NCBI RefSeq assembly: GCF_026788005.1
Contig: NZ_JABEPE010000027.1
Span: 1-34,137 of the forward strand
Direction of reading: 5' to 3'
Length of the DNA stretch: 34,137 nt
From: Alteromonas sp. a30
Lineage (GTDB): Bacteria; Pseudomonadota; Gammaproteobacteria; Enterobacterales; Alteromonadaceae
Part shown: piece by piece, positions 1 through 7,402 of the stretch
Layout of the letters: each line of letters starts with the position of its first letter
Numbering within the stretch: the first letter of the stretch is position 1
Position numbers and translations under genes: made by a program
Notes under the pieces: generated by a model
Database searches by the model: none
Seen by the model: only the letters and a program-made list of their open reading frames with translations
Told to the model about the DNA's origin: nothing

Positions 1-131
1 TTTGAATTAACAAGCTCCGTTTCTTGAGTTACCGCTTTTTCCATACCTCAACGTTTGATTTGGTGTATCATTTGGAAATCCTAGGTAAATCAGTTACAAA
101 CAATATGAAGGCTCCGAAATAAGATGAAAAA

Positions 132-147
132 GCCTCATATATGAGGC
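132..147. promoter_or_regulatory. Perfect 16-bp palindrome, upstream copy (candidate operator)
   Basis: The sequence gcctcatatatgaggc equals its own reverse complement. Its 14-bp core recurs exactly at 179-192, 46 bp downstream centre to centre. Both lie upstream of the small DUF6471-like gene starting at 237. Paired identical palindromes ahead of a small regulator-like gene suggest a dimeric repressor binding two sites, perhaps autoregulation. The binding protein is not identified. Confidence 0.5.
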
Positions 148-171
148 CAAATAGTAAAGGCTTTGTGTTGT

Positions 172-200
172 TTGTCAACCTCATATATGAGGAATTTTAC
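172..200 (+). promoter_or_regulatory. Possible promoter with an embedded palindromic operator (179-192)
   Basis: The second copy of cctcatatatgagg occupies 179-192. A -35-like TTGTCA (172-177) lies just before it and a weak -10-like TTTTAC (195-200) just after, with a 17-bp spacer, so the palindrome would fill the spacer. That is a classic place for a repressor to block RNA polymerase. The palindrome is certain; the promoter is tentative because the -10 hexamer is poor. Confidence 0.4.
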
Positions 201-236
201 CTTTTTTTGACGCTTAAATAGACGAGAGACCGATTC

Positions 237-545
237 GTGAGCAGAGAGAAACACGCGATTGAATTTGTTAAATTACTGAGGATAAGAGCGGGCGGCTATC
301 GCCAATTGTATATCAAGCTCCACGGCAAGGAGCCGACAAAACAGCAAGTTAAAAATCTGAATAATCATGTGAATCGAGGTAACTTCAATACCGAATTCAT
401 TCTTGATTTGATTGAAGCGTTCGACTTAGAAGAGGTCACGTTAGGGGAAATGTTCAAAGGCTTAAACAAAGAGCCAGAAACAGACGTGAGTACAGCCCAA
501 GCAAAAGGAACATCCCCAAAAAAAGGCACGGCTAAAAGGAAGTAA
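237..545 (+). CDS. Small DUF6471-like, possibly DNA-binding protein
   Basis: This is a 102-residue protein with a GTG start, preceded by a purine-rich stretch (gacgagag). Residues about 8-70 resemble the DUF6471 family: a helical opening, a segment like a helix-turn-helix, then the signature VNRGNFNTEFILDLIEAF. The resemblance is from memory of the family, not from a search. The tail from about residue 80 is low-complexity and Lys-rich, as in nucleic-acid binders. The next gene (656-940) aligns with it almost without gaps over the core, so the two are probably diverged tandem duplicates. Two identical palindromes upstream fit autoregulation. Function is otherwise unknown. Confidence 0.6.
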   Translation: MSREKHAIEFVKLLRIRAGGYRQLYIKLHGKEPTKQQVKNLNNHVNRGNFNTEFILDLIEAFDLEEVTLGEMFKGLNKEPETDVSTAQAKGTSPKKGTAKRK

Positions 546-655
546 CTGCTAAAATGAAGTAACCGCCCTGCACTCGTTTGATAACACGCCTTGCAGCAAT
601 CGTCACATAAGGGTGTTATTATCGGGTTAAATTGTTCTCAAAACATAATCATAAA

Positions 656-940
656 ATGACCGATTACGAATTCAAATTACCCCTTAATGAGCATATTGCC
701 AGACGTTTGCGCTACCTTATCCAGACTGAGCACGATGGTAGTTATGCCAGTTTCTTCACGCAGATTTACCAAGAATCGCCAAGCGATAGCCGGTTGATGT
801 TATTCAAAGCTTATGTTGATGCGGGCAACATTAACGGTATGTTTATGAATATGTTGGCCGAAAAAACAAAAATCGGCCAAGTTTCCTTTAGCCGATTCTT
901 TGATGTGTATGTGGATAATGCGGAACTATTTGGTGATTAG
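656..940 (+). CDS. Diverged paralogue of the preceding DUF6471-like protein
   Basis: The ATG at 656 gives 94 residues; an in-frame TTG at 632 would add eight. The core lines up with the 237-545 protein: Tyr followed by two aromatic/aliphatic residues, a Pro-Ser/Thr about ten residues on, then V-x-x-G-N-[FI]-N-x-x-F, and a closing V-[ST]-x-x-x-x-F. It lacks the Lys-rich tail of its neighbour, so it may have lost nucleic-acid contacts or act as a partner or antagonist (inference). Its stop codon overlaps the stop of the convergent gene at 937-1701. No clear ribosome binding site is visible. Confidence 0.55.
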   Translation: MTDYEFKLPLNEHIARRLRYLIQTEHDGSYASFFTQIYQESPSDSRLMLFKAYVDAGNINGMFMNMLAEKTKIGQVSFSRFFDVYVDNAELFGD

Positions 941-1701
941 CTGCGAAGCCAGTAAACGAAGCGCCCAAACAAGCCCACCGGTTTGGTTCTATGTGGCTCA
1001 TAACAGCATTGTTTAATCGCTTCATTCAGTAACAGAATGCCCGCTTCGCCACGATATTGGCTTTCTTCTTCGTCACCTGTGTAGAAGCAAAGGTTCTCAG
1101 CGCTGGAGCTTAAAAATACGTTAGTTCGGCGCTTTCTTTTAGATGGCTTATACAAATCAGCAAATTGGTTTACTTTTTTCTGTATGGTATAGCCTTCCGC
1201 TGGATCGTCTGTTTCTACTTGGTAAATCTTTGGTAAAGTTAGAGCAAGTAAAACCGTTAGTGTAGTAAATTGTGAAATACCATCTCGTAAATCCCATAAT
1301 AACCAACTGTTACTTAAGGATGCATTGGCGGTGGCGAGCCCATTTAAAGCTACTACATTACGATCAATATGCACTGCGTAGCCTAATAAAACCTCTAGCG
1401 CAAGCAACCCTATCGTGATCGACATGATAACGCGCATTTTCTCTCGGTTAATTAGAAAAAGTCCAACAGCTAAAGCAGCAGAAACTGCTGCATAATATAG
1501 GTAATGTGTACTTAATAACTCACTAGCGGGTAAGGAAGAAAGCCACAACGTATTACCTAAATGTGTTGCTGCGTAAACAAAAAGAGCAAATGCACTGCTA
1601 ATAAATAGGTCTTTTTCGCCTTTTTGATGATTGTACATTGTCGCTACAAATAATAATCCTATATATATCAGCGAGATAATGACCATTACCGATAAACTCA
1701 T
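937..1701 (-). CDS. Multi-pass membrane protein of unknown function
   Basis: This 254-residue protein is not recognised. About four to five hydrophobic segments are visible at roughly residues 4-22, 31-50, 67-85, 89-108 and 141-157, arranged as an N-terminal membrane bundle. A soluble tail of about 95 residues follows, with a basic KPSKRKRR patch (positive-inside, so the tail is probably cytoplasmic). The tail has three Cys, including a CC pair. The start is preceded by AGGA some 11 nt upstream. It is convergent with the DUF6471-like pair, overlapping at the stop codons, and lies downstream of the tiny secreted protein at 1781-1984 on the same strand, so the two may be co-transcribed. Confidence 0.55.
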   Translation of the reverse strand: MSLSVMVIISLIYIGLLFVATMYNHQKGEKDLFISSAFALFVYAATHLGNTLWLSSLPASELLSTHYLYYAAVSAALAVGLFLINREKMRVIMSITIGLLALEVLLGYAVHIDRNVVALNGLATANASLSNSWLLWDLRDGISQFTTLTVLLALTLPKIYQVETDDPAEGYTIQKKVNQFADLYKPSKRKRRTNVFLSSSAENLCFYTGDEEESQYRGEAGILLLNEAIKQCCYEPHRTKPVGLFGRFVYWLRS

Positions 1702-1780
1702 TGTTCGGAAGTCCTGTAATAATTATATTGCCTGAATGAACACCAGAATTACCGCTATCTCCGGTTGTGACATAGTTAAA

Positions 1781-1984
1781 TTAACTTGGGTCAATTGGAC
1801 CCGGAGGATTACCGCCACCACCACCCGGACCGAGTGGAACAATGACAGGCTCTTCAACTACTACAGGTTCAAACCCTTTAAAAAATGAATTCAAAAAATC
1901 ATCGAACCAGTCTGAAGCGTGTGCAGGGGTTGCACTGACTAAGGCAAACAACACAATCGCACTCAGTTTTAATTTTTTAGCCAT
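1781..1984 (-). CDS. Tiny secreted protein with Gly/Pro-rich tail
   Basis: This 67-residue protein has a clean Sec signal peptide: KKLK, then a hydrophobic core, then cleavage after THA-like TPAHA at about residue 23. The mature part has an aromatic/acidic amphipathic stretch (DWFDDFLNSFFKGF), a Val/Glu/Pro run, a block of five glycines and a Pro-rich end. It matches no family I know. The same frame stays open after the TAA for at least 45 codons and contains Gly/Ser/Asn-rich sequence, so the stop may truncate a longer ancestral protein. A weak promoter is visible at 2022-2051. Confidence 0.5.
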   Translation of the reverse strand: MAKKLKLSAIVLFALVSATPAHASDWFDDFLNSFFKGFEPVVVEEPVIVPLGPGGGGGNPPGPIDPS

Positions 1985-2021
1985 ACTGCTACCTACTTAT
2001 AAAAATTATTGAACGGTCAGT

Positions 2022-2051
2022 ATATTAACCCGCGCATAGGGGGGTAAACAA
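2022..2051 (-). promoter_or_regulatory. Possible sigma-70 promoter of the tiny secreted protein
   Basis: Read on the minus strand, TTGTTT (2046-2051) and TAATAT (2022-2027) are separated by 18 bp and end about 40 bp before the start codon at 1984. Each hexamer is only a partial match to consensus. A degenerate copy of the 5-prime palindrome lies about 65 bp further upstream (2114-2133). Confidence 0.3.
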
Positions 2052-2113
2052 GTCTATTTTGACCCCTATATTTTCCATCTGTGAAAGTGAATTGCCGCAT
2101 TTATGAGGAATTT

Positions 2114-2133
2114 GCCTCTGACATGAGGCCAAA
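2114..2133. promoter_or_regulatory. Degenerate third copy of the 5-prime island palindrome
   Basis: Positions 2114-2133 match 132-151 at 16 of 20 bases: both begin GCCTC and end ATGAGGCCAAA, and only the four central bases differ. The bases just before it (2102-2113, tatgaggaattt) match the right flank of the second copy (186-197). It lies upstream of the minus-strand gene 1781-1984, which suggests one regulator may serve both ends of the island. Confidence 0.35.
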
Positions 2134-2241
2134 GGCTCATTTGTTGGTCAATACGATTGTGAATTTAATGTCTTTTAATTCGGCGGCTTACGTTATTTTA
2201 ATGTCCCTGTTTTTTCTGCCAAAAATGAAGGCATTTTACCT

Positions 2242-2460
2242 TCACATTTGTGAAAAATCGTCCTTAAAAAAATTTTTATCCATCGTGCAAAAGACGACTT
2301 TTTGCAGGTTGTTCTTAACCAGATTGGTCATACAATCCGCAATGTAATGAGATTTTATGCCATATTGGGCAAGCGCTTTGTCATCCATATGCCAAATGGT
2401 ATCGCCTCGGTGCATTCGATACAGAAATTCAAAGCGGCTGAATTGGCCTTGCTCGGTCAC
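2242..2460 (-). CDS. Weakly supported small ORF
   Basis: This is a 72-codon GTG-initiated ORF. The first 50 residues look protein-like, with a charged/aromatic pattern around MHRGDTIWHMDDKAL and then YGIKSHYIADCMTNL. The remainder is Phe/Lys-rich, as expected from AT-rich non-coding DNA. It begins immediately after the T-run of the terminator at 2463-2492 and has no clear ribosome binding site. It may be a remnant of an older gene. Confidence 0.22.
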   Translation of the reverse strand: MTEQGQFSRFEFLYRMHRGDTIWHMDDKALAQYGIKSHYIADCMTNLVKNNLQKVVFCTMDKNFFKDDFSQM

Positions 2461-2462
2461 TT

Positions 2463-2492
2463 AATAATAAAAAGCCGACTGTATTGTCGGCT
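2463..2492 (-). terminator. Rho-independent terminator of the secreted-protein pair
   Basis: On the minus strand, AGCCGAC (2486-2492) and GTCGGCT (2473-2479) form a 7-bp perfect stem around a 6-nt loop, followed directly by TTTTATTATT. It lies 38 bp past the stop of the gene ending at 2530 and would end the 3924-to-2530 transcript. Confidence 0.8.
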
Positions 2493-2529
2493 ATTGGTAC
2501 TAAAAATTTATAATGCAAAGCTTAGATGC

Positions 2530-3219
2530 TTACTCTATATCCTCTAAATATCGAGGCCCGAATGTAGAATAGAAGCGCCATAATTCGGGTTTTCCTACTT
2601 GACTACCATCCACATCAATATACATCACAGTGAAAAGTTGTTTGTTTTTTATTCCCTTTTCAACCAGCTCTTGCCAAAATGCAGCAACTTGGTTTGGGTC
2701 AACTCGATTGAACGACCTGTTGCAATCTTGGCTTTTAATTTTGCACTGCAATTCAATTGTATAGCTACCTATATTACCATCAGGTACCGCTGCATAAGCA
2801 TCAAGTTTAAATAGCTCGGCATAGTCGTTATTCTCTTTTAAAGAGTAAAAACGGCTTAGGTCTAACAGGCTTAAATTAAGTTCGTTAGCATGATTAAAAA
2901 CAAGCTCATTTATCATCTTTACCGATTTCGGTAGAAGCTGCATTCTAACACCTATAGGTGGCGTCGTATTTGGATTAAGTTTACCTTCCCAAAATTCACT
3001 TCCTGCTTTCATTAACTTGAAAAAATCGTCTGGGAGAGGATGCTTTTCATCCTTACTTCGGTACTTGTTTTGAGCAAGAACTTGAGTTGAATAAATGAAT
3101 TGGTGTGGGTCCATTTCAATACTTCTAGCATCGAGTTTAATTTTCTCTAGAAACTCATTAGCTTCGGCGTATTGAGAAAACAAGCCAAGAGAAAATAACA
3201 AGGTAAAAACGAATTTCAT
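2530..3219 (-). CDS. Secreted protein of unknown function (pair member 2)
   Basis: This 229-residue protein has a signal peptide (hydrophobic residues 4-16, cleavage near YAEA-NE at about residue 20). No family is recognised. The mature part is mostly helical, with two cysteines six residues apart (LQCKIKSQDC), likely a disulfide in the periplasm. It lies 12 bp downstream of 3232-3924 and ends at a strong terminator, so the two form one operon. The two proteins share a spaced pattern: a helix ending [LV]S[LV][LI][DE]L followed two residues later by F[YW], a C-x5/6-C pair, a V-x-I strand and an [LI]W near the C-terminus. They are probably distant paralogues. Confidence 0.6.
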   Translation of the reverse strand: MKFVFTLLFSLGLFSQYAEANEFLEKIKLDARSIEMDPHQFIYSTQVLAQNKYRSKDEKHPLPDDFFKLMKAGSEFWEGKLNPNTTPPIGVRMQLLPKSVKMINELVFNHANELNLSLLDLSRFYSLKENNDYAELFKLDAYAAVPDGNIGSYTIELQCKIKSQDCNRSFNRVDPNQVAAFWQELVEKGIKNKQLFTVMYIDVDGSQVGKPELWRFYSTFGPRYLEDIE

Positions 3220-3231
3220 ATTACTACCTAT

Positions 3232-3924
3232 TTAATTTAGATTGCATCGTTCACAGGTTTTTCCGATGTATTCAACAGAGCCAACCCCAACATGATGCCA
3301 AATACCTGAAGAGCCCTTATATTCAATGTTGCTATCATTAACAATTCTAACCTCTGCTTTCTTGGTTGCCGGTACGCGTCCGAAAAAAGCAAACCTAACA
3401 TAATTTACAACTAAAAAATGAGTTGGGTCGTTACAATGATTACCATTACACACGACTTTTATTCTTTCTAGCGCCGATATACCAATGTCGTTCTCATCGA
3501 ATAAAGGTGAGCCCTGCTTGATAAATTGACTGCGGTTTTCTGCAAAGTAGTCCCAAAATGCGGGTAATTCAATAACAGAAACGCCAATGTAATCGGCTGT
3601 TTTACTTAGGGCTTCATTTTGCAACTTTGTAAATTCTAGCCTTATAGCTTCGCGCTCCTCTGGGAGTGCGTGAATCGCTTGAAAGGCAAGGTCGGCAAGT
3701 TGTTGATTGTAAATTTCGAACTCGCCCATACGATAATGGTCCTGTTCCAGTATCTCTACATACTTAACACCCGCTTGTTCAAAATATTCAGGTGTATAGG
3801 ACTTTGGCGCTTCTTGGGATTTCTTAGCGTTAACCGTGCTCCCAACATCAGAAGCTAATAAATTCGGTGATTGAAACGCTAACGTTGCAATGGCAACCGT
3901 ACTTAAAAGCTTAGTTAATTTCAT
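3232..3924 (-). CDS. Secreted protein of unknown function (pair member 1)
   Basis: This 230-residue protein starts at an ATG preceded by AAGGA, with a signal peptide cleaved after about LLAS (residue 25). The mature part has a Glu-rich helical region, a VVCNGNHC cysteine pair and a C-terminal CERC pair, giving four cysteines that could form two disulfides outside the cytoplasm. It is the first gene of a two-gene operon with 2530-3219. The shared Cys spacing and SVIELPAFW / SLLDLSRFY segments point to common origin with that protein. Function is unknown. Confidence 0.6.
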   Translation of the reverse strand: MKLTKLLSTVAIATLAFQSPNLLASDVGSTVNAKKSQEAPKSYTPEYFEQAGVKYVEILEQDHYRMGEFEIYNQQLADLAFQAIHALPEEREAIRLEFTKLQNEALSKTADYIGVSVIELPAFWDYFAENRSQFIKQGSPLFDENDIGISALERIKVVCNGNHCNDPTHFLVVNYVRFAFFGRVPATKKAEVRIVNDSNIEYKGSSGIWHHVGVGSVEYIGKTCERCNLN

Positions 3925-4095
3925 GTTTTTCCTTAAATCCGTATTAGTTAGAATCGCAAATTATGGTTTTAATAATAACCATTGTAAATACTGATATGTA
4001 TATAAAGTTAATTAATAAGTGTTGTTTTTATACTCAAGGGAAATTTTGTTAAAGTTTGTCATCAAGTCACTGTTAAACGCTCTGTTTACGGTTAA

Positions 4096-4473
4096 CCAAA
4101 GCATCAAGGTGGTCGTGGAGGAGGCTTTATTTATAACGACACAGCCATTGAAACAGGACTGATCGTGAAGAAGGTGTTTCGTTTATCATTAAGAGCGCTT
4201 CAAGGATTTATGAATTCGGTATTTCAGTAGATGGATATTCCGCTGAATTGCCCTAATTACAGCAGTATAAGCAAACGGGCTAAGGATTTAGATATCAGTA
4301 TCAAGTTTCCTGCTTCCGGTGAAATTAAACATTTAGCAATCGACTCAACAGGCTTATAAGTGTTTGGTGAAGGAGAATGGGAAGTTAAAAAGCACGGTAT
4401 TGAGCAACGCCGCTCATGGCGTAAGTTGCATCTTGCTGTTGACGCCCAGACTCCCGATATCATTCGCGCAATG
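4096..4473 (+). pseudogene. Remnant of an IS5-family transposase
   Basis: The plus-strand reading frame from 4096 recovers the middle of an IS5-group transposase: the YNDTAIETGLIVKKVFRLSL segment, then LQGFMNSVF, SKRAKDLDISI, the catalytic-Asp region IDSTGL, then VFGEGEWEVKKHG and RRSWRKLHLAVDA. Two in-frame stops interrupt it, TAG after the first segment and TAA right after IDSTGL. Both the N-terminus and the C-terminal third, including the remaining DDE residues, are missing. No terminal inverted repeats were found, so this is an immobile scar. The flanks 3925-4095 and 4474-4728 hold nothing else I can identify. Confidence 0.85.
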
Positions 4474-4728
4474 AACAAGCTTACTGGAATAGGTATGCCT
4501 GAAACCTACAAAATGGCCTGAAATGGGGCTGCATTACTGATGCTTTGTCTATGGAGTGAATTGATCAACACGCCCTAATAGTTGTTCTTGTATTAGCAAA
4601 GGAAGAGAACAGTTGTTATTTAAGTTGTTAGTATCTATGTAAATCATTGGGCTGTAGATGATCGTGGTTGCGTGAAAATATGATGACCGTATAGAAAACG
4701 CTAACGCCATAAGGTGTGAATTCAAATA

Positions 4729-4753
4729 AAAAGGGCAGCTTAGCTGCCCTTTT
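4729..4753. terminator. Bidirectional terminator after the pectate lyase gene
   Basis: AAAAGGGCAG and CTGCCCTTTT form a 10-bp stem around a 5-nt loop. The A-run on one side and T-run on the other make it work on either strand. It lies 27 bp past the stop of the pectate lyase gene (minus strand). Confidence 0.8.
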
Positions 4754-4779
4754 GCGTTGCACTCAATTAACTTAGTTAA

Positions 4780-6378
4780 TTAGTTTGCGTTGTACACCTC
4801 GAATTCTGCAATTCGTGGTGTGCCATTTGAAGAATTCACTTCAAAGCTCACTTTATACAAGTTTACAGGGCTAAATGTGATCACATCTGGGATTGCATTA
4901 CCCGAAGTTAACACTTCGCCCGTGTCGTGATTTTTCAGCGTCCAAGAAGTGACGTTACCTTGTGCGCCAGAGGCTTCAATGATGCGTACTGCATTGATTG
5001 TGGTATCTAAGCGCTTAACGCTGATTCTTCCTGTGCTGCTAGAGGGAGACCAGTAAGAGCTTAGATCGCCGTCGATAACGTTGCCATAGCTTGTACCGCT
5101 TGCTTTCGAGCTACCATCAGCACCACCGCCGATGGATAGGTTCTGACCTAGGTTGGTTGGTGTGTCACCACCACCAGTATCACCGCCACCAGTGTCTCCA
5201 CCACCTGTATCGCCGCCGCCAGTGTCACCGCCACCAGTGTCACCGCCACCAGTGTCGCCACCACCTGTATCGCCGCCATCTGGAGGCGTAGTAACAGAGC
5301 AGCTACCATCAGAAGCCGCTAAGCCTTTGTTTGCACCGGCTGTTGCTAACACGATAGATTTAACGCAATTGGCGTTATCTAAAGAGTACGCGTAAGGGAT
5401 GCTAATGCTGGTTGTTGATATAGGGTTAGGACCTGCTGGATAATAGTCGTCATCCTCTCCTGACCACGTTACACTAGACGCGAAAATGTTGCCGGAAATA
5501 TCCCAGTAACCTAATTTGTCTGTGTAGAACGTACCCAGAGGATCTTTCGCGTTTTCAAACACATTGTTTTGTGCTTTCATTTCGCCGCCGATACGTGGGT
5601 TCATACCAGACTTGTAAATACCGTCGAAGTAGTTGTTGTATGAGTGAGCCGTTCCGTGACGTAGTAACGGCGTTCTTGAGTCAATATTCTCATAGAAGTT
5701 ATGGTGGAAAGTGATAGGCCCATTGTTGTCGTCACTGTCACTTGAACCCACTAACCCACCACGACCAGAGTTACGCAAGATGCTGTAAGAAAGAGTGATG
5801 TATTTAGAGTTGTTCTTCACATCGAACAACGCATCGTAACCGCCGCTTTCGCCACCGCTTGCTTCTAATGTTGCGTGATCAACCCAAACGTTAGAAACGT
5901 TGCTTTCCATCCCGATAGCGTCGCCGCCATTTGAGGTGGGAGAGCCAGATTTCTTAACGTTACGAACGTGTACGTTACGAATGATAATGTTAGAAGAGTT
6001 GCGAATGTGGATGCCTAGCTCGTCGAACAATGCGCCACTGCCAACGCCTACTATGGTGACGTTGCTGATGTCCTTAAGTTCGATTTTGTCATCAGCGGTG
6101 TTACAGCTATCACCGGAAACCTTGGCGGTATTGCCGTGGTTAACTGTGCCTTCTACTTCAATGATAATAGGCGTATCACTCGACGCCCTTGTACAAAGTG
6201 CTTGGTGAATACCGACACCCGAAGAAACACGAATGACTTGACCGCCTGCACCACCTGTTGTGCCACCGTTTAGCTCGGCAAACCCGCCTATGGTATTTGC
6301 GTGAGCTTGACCAAACGACATTGCACTGGCAACGATAGTCGCGACTGCGCCAATTTTGCCCAATTTGTTGTATCTCAT
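4780..6378 (-). CDS. Secreted pectate lyase (PL1) with C-terminal discoidin-like binding domain
   Basis: The ATG at 6378 has a good site (AAGAGG, 6 nt upstream); an upstream in-frame extension to 6459 lacks one. The 532 residues comprise a signal peptide (to about 28, GQAHA), a right-handed beta-helix PL1 domain (about 30-345), a Gly-Asp-Thr repeat linker (about 366-405) and a discoidin/CBM32-like domain (about 406-532). PL1 signs are WVDH (165-168), acidic residues D153, D182 and D186 that fit calcium sites, and RTPLLR (235-240) with R235 as the probable catalytic Arg, then H245 and NNYF. The enzyme would cleave polygalacturonate by calcium-dependent beta-elimination outside the cell, with the terminal domain holding it on the substrate. 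Which pectin it prefers cannot be told. An operator-like palindrome lies upstream. Confidence 0.93.
   Translation of the reverse strand: MRYNKLGKIGAVATIVASAMSFGQAHANTIGGFAELNGGTTGGAGGQVIRVSSGVGIHQALCTRASSDTPIIIEVEGTVNHGNTAKVSGDSCNTADDKIELKDISNVTIVGVGSGALFDELGIHIRNSSNIIIRNVHVRNVKKSGSPTSNGGDAIGMESNVSNVWVDHATLEASGGESGGYDALFDVKNNSKYITLSYSILRNSGRGGLVGSSDSDDNNGPITFHHNFYENIDSRTPLLRHGTAHSYNNYFDGIYKSGMNPRIGGEMKAQNNVFENAKDPLGTFYTDKLGYWDISGNIFASSVTWSGEDDDYYPAGPNPISTTSISIPYAYSLDNANCVKSIVLATAGANKGLAASDGSCSVTTPPDGGDTGGGDTGGGDTGGGDTGGGDTGGGDTGGGDTGGGDTPTNLGQNLSIGGGADGSSKASGTSYGNVIDGDLSSYWSPSSSTGRISVKRLDTTINAVRIIEASGAQGNVTSWTLKNHDTGEVLTSGNAIPDVITFSPVNLYKVSFEVNSSNGTPRIAEFEVYNAN
5162..5281 (-). repeat. 15-bp tandem repeat (8 units) encoding the GGGDT linker
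   Basis: Eight consecutive 15-bp units encode (GGGDT)n between the catalytic and binding domains of the pectate lyase. Unit-to-unit differences are mainly at wobble positions, so the protein sequence is kept while the DNA drifts. Such arrays can gain or lose units by slippage without a frameshift because the unit is a multiple of three. Confidence 0.9.
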
Positions 6379-6494
6379 AATTAACCTCTTAAATTTTAAG
6401 CTCAGTAAAATTTGCGGGCTATAGATAACTTGACACGTTAGTCCATCGACTATCGACAACGCTTTAGAGATAGCCGTATCAATACTCCAAAAAC

Positions 6495-6534
6495 ACTATA
6501 GCCAGTTTTTTGCTGCAAAATGCCACCGGTGGCA
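6495..6534 (-). promoter_or_regulatory. Pectate lyase control region: LacI-type palindrome plus possible -10
   Basis: The 14-bp sequence tgccaccggtggca (6521-6534) is a perfect palindrome with a central CG, matching the TGnnACCGGTnnCA shape typical of LacI/GalR-family operators. On the minus strand a -10-like TATAGT lies at 6495-6500, so the palindrome would cover about -32 to -45 and block the polymerase. This suggests induction by pectin breakdown products. The regulator gene is not in this window. Confidence 0.6.
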
Positions 6535-7402
6535 CACTGGAGCGAGTATAAATCAAGGTAAAAAAAATGCAAACGAGATTTTAACGATATGTAAAAAATG
6601 TAAATTGAATGTTACAAGGGTGTCGCGCGGGAACGAGGAGGTGTAGTTATCATACTGAAAAATAAGAATATTTTTTGATGTCTGAGCGAGTCCACTCTAC
6701 TGCTTTAAGGGGTAAGCGCCGACCAATGACGACAATAGTGACTGGTGTGATATTAAGATTTCACTCGGAATCATTGGTTTGGCATACAGCAAGTTAAAAT
6801 CAATTAAGCGTGAAAAATCAGTCGCTAGAAGGGTAATTCTTGCTCAATATTTACCTTATGAGGAAAAATATTTATTTTGAGCAGTTGCTCGATATAGCGA
6901 AAAAGCATAAATGATGAAAAAGAAATTTGGTTTAAGTTTCAAATCAAGAAGATTAATAATGTAGTGTCATAGAGTGCTATCGCCAAAGGTGTGGCAAACT
7001 CAAGTCTTGATGCTGTTGCTTATAGCCTGCTTTTTAATGCTGTTTGATGCGGGTTACTTTGTGCTTCATTACAGTGTTTGAAGGCCATCAAAATCAGTTA
7101 TTTCTTATATTTCCATCACTTGTACTTGTTGGGGAAATAACGTGGAATGATTGAGTTGTGCACTGCCTAGTGAAGTGAAAGTATGCGTTTCACATTAGGC
7201 GAAAGCCAGTGAGTAATATGTTATTTAGGAAAAATAGAGGTTATTTGTTAATTTACGTCTGCTAAATTTCGATGTGAAAAAATAAACTACTTTATCGTAA
7301 ATTTACGCTTTCTTGTGAATATTAAAGTTGTTATCTTTCAAGTAAAAAATATTACTCAAAATAACTTTTTATCTTTAAAATCCGCTCAAGGGGTATTTAT
7401 CG
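6535..7402. other. Long gap without a confident gene
   Basis: About 870 bp of AT-rich sequence lie between two divergent genes. Seen inside are a tiny GTG ORF (6974-7081, 35 codons, one hydrophobic segment, no ribosome binding site) and an imperfect hairpin at 7165-7200 (gccta...taggc with inner gtgaaa/tttcac). Neither is convincing as a gene. The stretch may be an eroded gene or a long regulatory region. Confidence 0.5.

Larger units (their letters stand above)
2052..2462. other. Gap without a confident gene
   Basis: This AT-rich stretch lies between the tiny secreted protein and the terminator of the secreted-protein pair. It holds the degenerate palindrome at 2114-2133, a small hairpin gaagg/ccttc near 2227-2243, and one weak minus-strand ORF (2242-2460). 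Nothing else is supported. Confidence 0.5.

Noticed and set aside
4257-4478. Minus-strand ORF within the IS5 remnant
   Set aside because: Antisense shadow of the decayed transposase, which is clear on the plus strand.
5153-5395. Plus-strand ORF rich in Pro/Val/Ser opposite the pectate lyase linker
   Set aside because: It is the antisense reading of the GGGDT repeat and has no ribosome binding site.
6974-7081. GTG-initiated 35-codon ORF with one hydrophobic segment
   Set aside because: No ribosome binding site, very short, and AT-rich surroundings produce such ORFs by chance. Mentioned only in the gap description.
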